From NCBI GenBank assembly GCA_002322035.1, contig DCNF01000002.1, positions 28,150-44,860 on the forward strand: a stretch of 16,711 nucleotides of DNA, written 5' to 3'. Positions within the stretch are counted from its first letter, which is position 1, and each line of letters opens with the position of its first letter. Shown one piece after another: positions 14,448 through 16,711 of this stretch. The notes under the pieces are model-generated. The model saw nothing but the letters and a program-made list of their open reading frames with translations. It ran no database searches and was not told the DNA's origin. The translations under genes were made by a program, and so were the position numbers. The stretch comes from Geobacter sp. UBA1603 (GTDB lineage Bacteria; Desulfobacterota; Desulfuromonadia; Geobacterales; Pseudopelobacteraceae).

Positions 14448-16711
14448 ATCTGCTCCCCGCCCTCGTCCAGATCTTCATCCTCTTCCTTCTCGGCCAGCTT
14501 GGCAACGGCCACCACTTTTTCATTGGGCTCGGTGTTCATCAGGGTAACCCCCTGGGTGTTACGGCCGATGACCGAGAAGCCGGAAACAGGCACCCGAAGG
14601 ATTTTACCCTGGTCGGTAATCACCATCAGGTCGTTGTCGTCCGAGACCTGCATGACACTGACAACTGCGCCGTTGCGCTCGGTGGTCTTAATGGTGATCT
14701 TGCCCATGCCGCCGCGGGTCTGGCCGCGGTATTCCTCAAGGTCGGTCCGCTTGCCGTAGCCGTTCTCGCAGACCGTGAAGATGGTCGAGCCGGGCACATT
14801 CGGATCAACGATCTCCATCCCGATTACCTGGTCGTCATCCTTCAGGTCCATGCCGCGCACCCCGCGGGTGACCCGTCCCATGGGCCTGACATCGTCTTCA
14901 CCGAAGCGAATCGATTTGCCGCCCCGTGATGCCAGGAAGATGTCTTTGCTGCCGTCAGTCAGCGCCACTGAAATCAGCTTATCGCCGTCGTCCAGCTTAA
15001 CGGCATAGATGCCTCCGCTGCGCACGTTGGAATATTCCATCAGCGAGCTTTTCTTGACCACCCCGTTGCGGGTGGCCATGAAGAGGTAGGTGTTCTCGCT
15101 GAATTCCTTGACCGGAAGTATCGTCGTGATTTTCTCTTCCATACCGACATTGACCAGGTTGACCACCGCCTTCCCCTTGGTGGTACGGCTCCCTTCCGGG
15201 ATCTCGTAGACCTTGAGCCAGTACATGCGGCCTGCATCGGTAAAACAGAGCAGGTAGTCCTTGGTGGAGGCGATGAAGAGCTGTTCGACGAAATCCTCCT
15301 CTTTGGTCTTCATGCCGGTTTTGCCTTTGCCGCCGCGACGCTGGGAACGGTACAGGTCCACGGCGCTGCGCTTGATGTAGCCGGTATGAGAGATGGTCAC
15401 CACCATCTCCTCATCCTCGATGGTGTCCTCCAGGGTTATATCGGCACTCTTGTCGACGATCTCGGAGCGGCGCTTGTCGCCGAACTTGTCGCGGATTTCT
15501 GTCAGTTCACCGACGATGATCTTGAGGATCTCGACGTCTGAAGCAAGAATTTCCCTGAGGCGGGCGATGAATTTAAGGATCTCTTCATACTCGGCGATGA
15601 TCTTGTCCCGTTCCAGGCCGGTCAGACGCTGCAGGCGCATCTCCAGGATCGCCTGGGCCTGGATCTCGGAAAGCGTGACGCCGCTTTCATATCCTTCCGC
15701 CGCGGGGAGGTTCAGCTTCTGCAGCCAGGCCGGGTCGGCGAAAGCGCCGTCCACAAGCGCCTGCTTGGCCTCGGGCGGTGTCTTGGACTGGCGGATCAGC
15801 TCGATGACCGCGTCGAGCCAGTCCAGGGCGATTTTAAGACCTTCCAGGATATGGGCCCGGGCCAGGGCCTTCTTCAGCTCAAAGTTGGTGCGGCGGGTCA
15901 CCACCTCGCGGCGGTGGTCGACGAAACAGTCCATCATCTCCCGCAGCGAGAGGACCTTCGGCCGGTTATGGACGATGGCCAGCATGATGATGCCGAAAGA
16001 GGTCTGCAGCTGGGAGAGCTTGTAGAGCTGGTTTAAGAGAACCTCGGCGTTTTCGTCCCGCTTGACCTCGATCACCACCCGCATGCCTTCGCGATCGGAT
16101 TCGTCGCGGATTTCGGTGATCCCTTCGACCTTCTTCTCCTTGACCAGTTCAGCGATCTTCTCGATCAGCTTGGCTTTGTTGACCTGGTAGGGAAGCTCGG
16201 TGATGACAATTGATTGGCGCTCGCTTTTCCTGGCTGCCTCGATATGAGCCTTGGCGCGGATCTGGATAATGCCGCGGCCGGTGGCATAGGCATCCCGGAT
16301 CCCCTGGCGGCCGTAAATGGTGGCACCGGTAGGGAAGTCCGGTCCTGGAACCATCTCCAGCAGTTCTTCAAAAGTAAGTTCGGGGTTCCGGATGGTGGCG
16401 ATGATGCCGTCAATGATCTCGGACAGGTTGTGGGGCGGAATGTTGGTGGCCATGCCAACGGCAATGCCGGTGGAACCGTTGACGAGCAGGTTGGGGAATT
16501 TTGACGGCAGGACCGTCGGTTCCAGCATCTCGTCGTTGTAGTTGGGGGTCATGGTGACGGTCTCTTTGTCGAGATCGTTCAACAGTTCGTGGGTCAGCTG
16601 GCGCAGGCGGATTTCGGTGTAGCGCATGGCCGCCGGAGAGTCTCCGTCTACGGAGCCGAAGTTCCCCTGACCGTCGACGAGCATATAGCGCAGGGAAAAG
16701 TCCTGGGCCAT
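14444..16711 (-). CDS. gyrA: DNA gyrase subunit A, GyrA (C-terminal 755 residues; 5' end outside the window)
   Basis: The A subunit of DNA gyrase breaks and rejoins DNA and wraps it to introduce negative supercoils. The window starts at a residue equivalent to E. coli M92, so the hotspot positions 83 and 87 of the quinolone region lie just outside. The catalytic tyrosine is Y31 of the fragment in [10 protein letters not shown] (E. coli Y122). The segment [20 protein letters not shown] (76-95) belongs to the breakage-reunion core, followed by a coiled coil (about 260-420). The C-terminal pinwheel begins near 433 and contains the GyrA box QRRGGKG (457-463), the mark of gyrase rather than topoisomerase IV. 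The acidic tail ([15 protein letters not shown]) resembles tails that regulate wrapping in E. coli. Estimated full length is about 846. It heads the long minus-strand operon; its stop overlaps the HEAT gene start. Confidence 0.98.
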   Translation of the reverse strand: MAQDFSLRYMLVDGQGNFGSVDGDSPAAMRYTEIRLRQLTHELLNDLDKETVTMTPNYNDEMLEPTVLPSKFPNLLVNGSTGIAVGMATNIPPHNLSEIIDGIIATIRNPELTFEELLEMVPGPDFPTGATIYGRQGIRDAYATGRGIIQIRAKAHIEAARKSERQSIVITELPYQVNKAKLIEKIAELVKEKKVEGITEIRDESDREGMRVVIEVKRDENAEVLLNQLYKLSQLQTSFGIIMLAIVHNRPKVLSLREMMDCFVDHRREVVTRRTNFELKKALARAHILEGLKIALDWLDAVIELIRQSKTPPEAKQALVDGAFADPAWLQKLNLPAAEGYESGVTLSEIQAQAILEMRLQRLTGLERDKIIAEYEEILKFIARLREILASDVEILKIIVGELTEIRDKFGDKRRSEIVDKSADITLEDTIEDEEMVVTISHTGYIKRSAVDLYRSQRRGGKGKTGMKTKEEDFVEQLFIASTKDYLLCFTDAGRMYWLKVYEIPEGSRTTKGKAVVNLVNVGMEEKITTILPVKEFSENTYLFMATRNGVVKKSSLMEYSNVRSGGIYAVKLDDGDKLISVALTDGSKDIFLASRGGKSIRFGEDDVRPMGRVTRGVRGMDLKDDDQVIGMEIVDPNVPGSTIFTVCENGYGKRTDLEEYRGQTRGGMGKITIKTTERNGAVVSVMQVSDDNDLMVITDQGKILRVPVSGFSVIGRNTQGVTLMNTEPNEKVVAVAKLAEKEEDEDLDEGGEQM

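Noticed and set aside
16619..16711. Reading the quinolone-resistance hotspots of GyrA
   Set aside because: The window begins at the equivalent of E. coli residue 92, so positions 83 and 87 are not included and nothing can be said about them.

Overview
The window looks like a chromosomal segment of an anaerobic, GC-rich member of the Geobacterales (Desulfuromonadota; Geobacter, Trichlorobacter or Pelobacter propionicus-like). I infer this from the gene content: hopanoid phosphorylase HpnG, a CruF-type carotenoid protein, futalosine-pathway menaquinone synthesis (MqnE), anaerobic cobalamin genes (cbiF/cobM and cbiG), and a gyrA gene followed by gpsA. No species can be named from sequence alone. 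There are no tRNA or rRNA genes, CRISPR arrays, transposases or phage genes, and no gene-free stretch longer than 190 bp.

Layout, left to right. (1) At 1-457 (+) is the 3' end of a hopanoid phosphorylase gene, overlapping tail to tail with a five-gene run on the minus strand. (2) That run is transcribed 4838 to 420: an MCE/MlaD-like protein with four C-terminal repeat motifs, an amidohydrolase-2 family hydrolase, a small two-helix membrane protein, the O-acetylhomoserine sulfhydrylase metY, and the CruF-like membrane protein. Spacing inside it is tight except for a 142-bp gap between metY and cruF. That gap holds an imperfect inverted repeat built of 9-nt units. A good sigma-70-type promoter precedes the run. 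(3) Divergent from it is moeA (+), whose leader can fold into a long hairpin. moeA overlaps tail to tail with pdxA. (4) cobM (cbiF), cbiG and pdxA (minus strand, 9111 to 6223) form a translationally coupled trio behind a promoter with a perfect TTGACA -35 box. (5) A long minus-strand operon runs from the right edge: gyrA (5' end outside the window), a HEAT-repeat protein, gpsA, ispF, mqnE and a CheR-like methyltransferase. All junctions overlap or are only a few bases apart, and a hairpin follows the last gene.

How the genes fit together. CbiF and CbiG catalyse consecutive steps of anaerobic corrin-ring synthesis. HpnG, CruF, IspF, GpsA and MqnE all concern membrane lipids, isoprenoids or quinones. 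MoeA and PdxA supply molybdenum cofactor and pyridoxal phosphate; MetY itself is a PLP enzyme. The gyrA end of the window probably lies near the replication origin, because gyrA follows dnaA-dnaN-recF-gyrB in related genomes, but this is inference.

Most of the window is ordinary core metabolism. The parts least explained by known biology are the structured moeA leader, the 9-nt-unit inverted repeat, the CheR-like methyltransferase tied to mqnE, the HEAT protein translationally coupled to gyrA, and the orphan MCE protein with its 34/41/34-residue motif spacing. I found no convincing new defence or mobile system.
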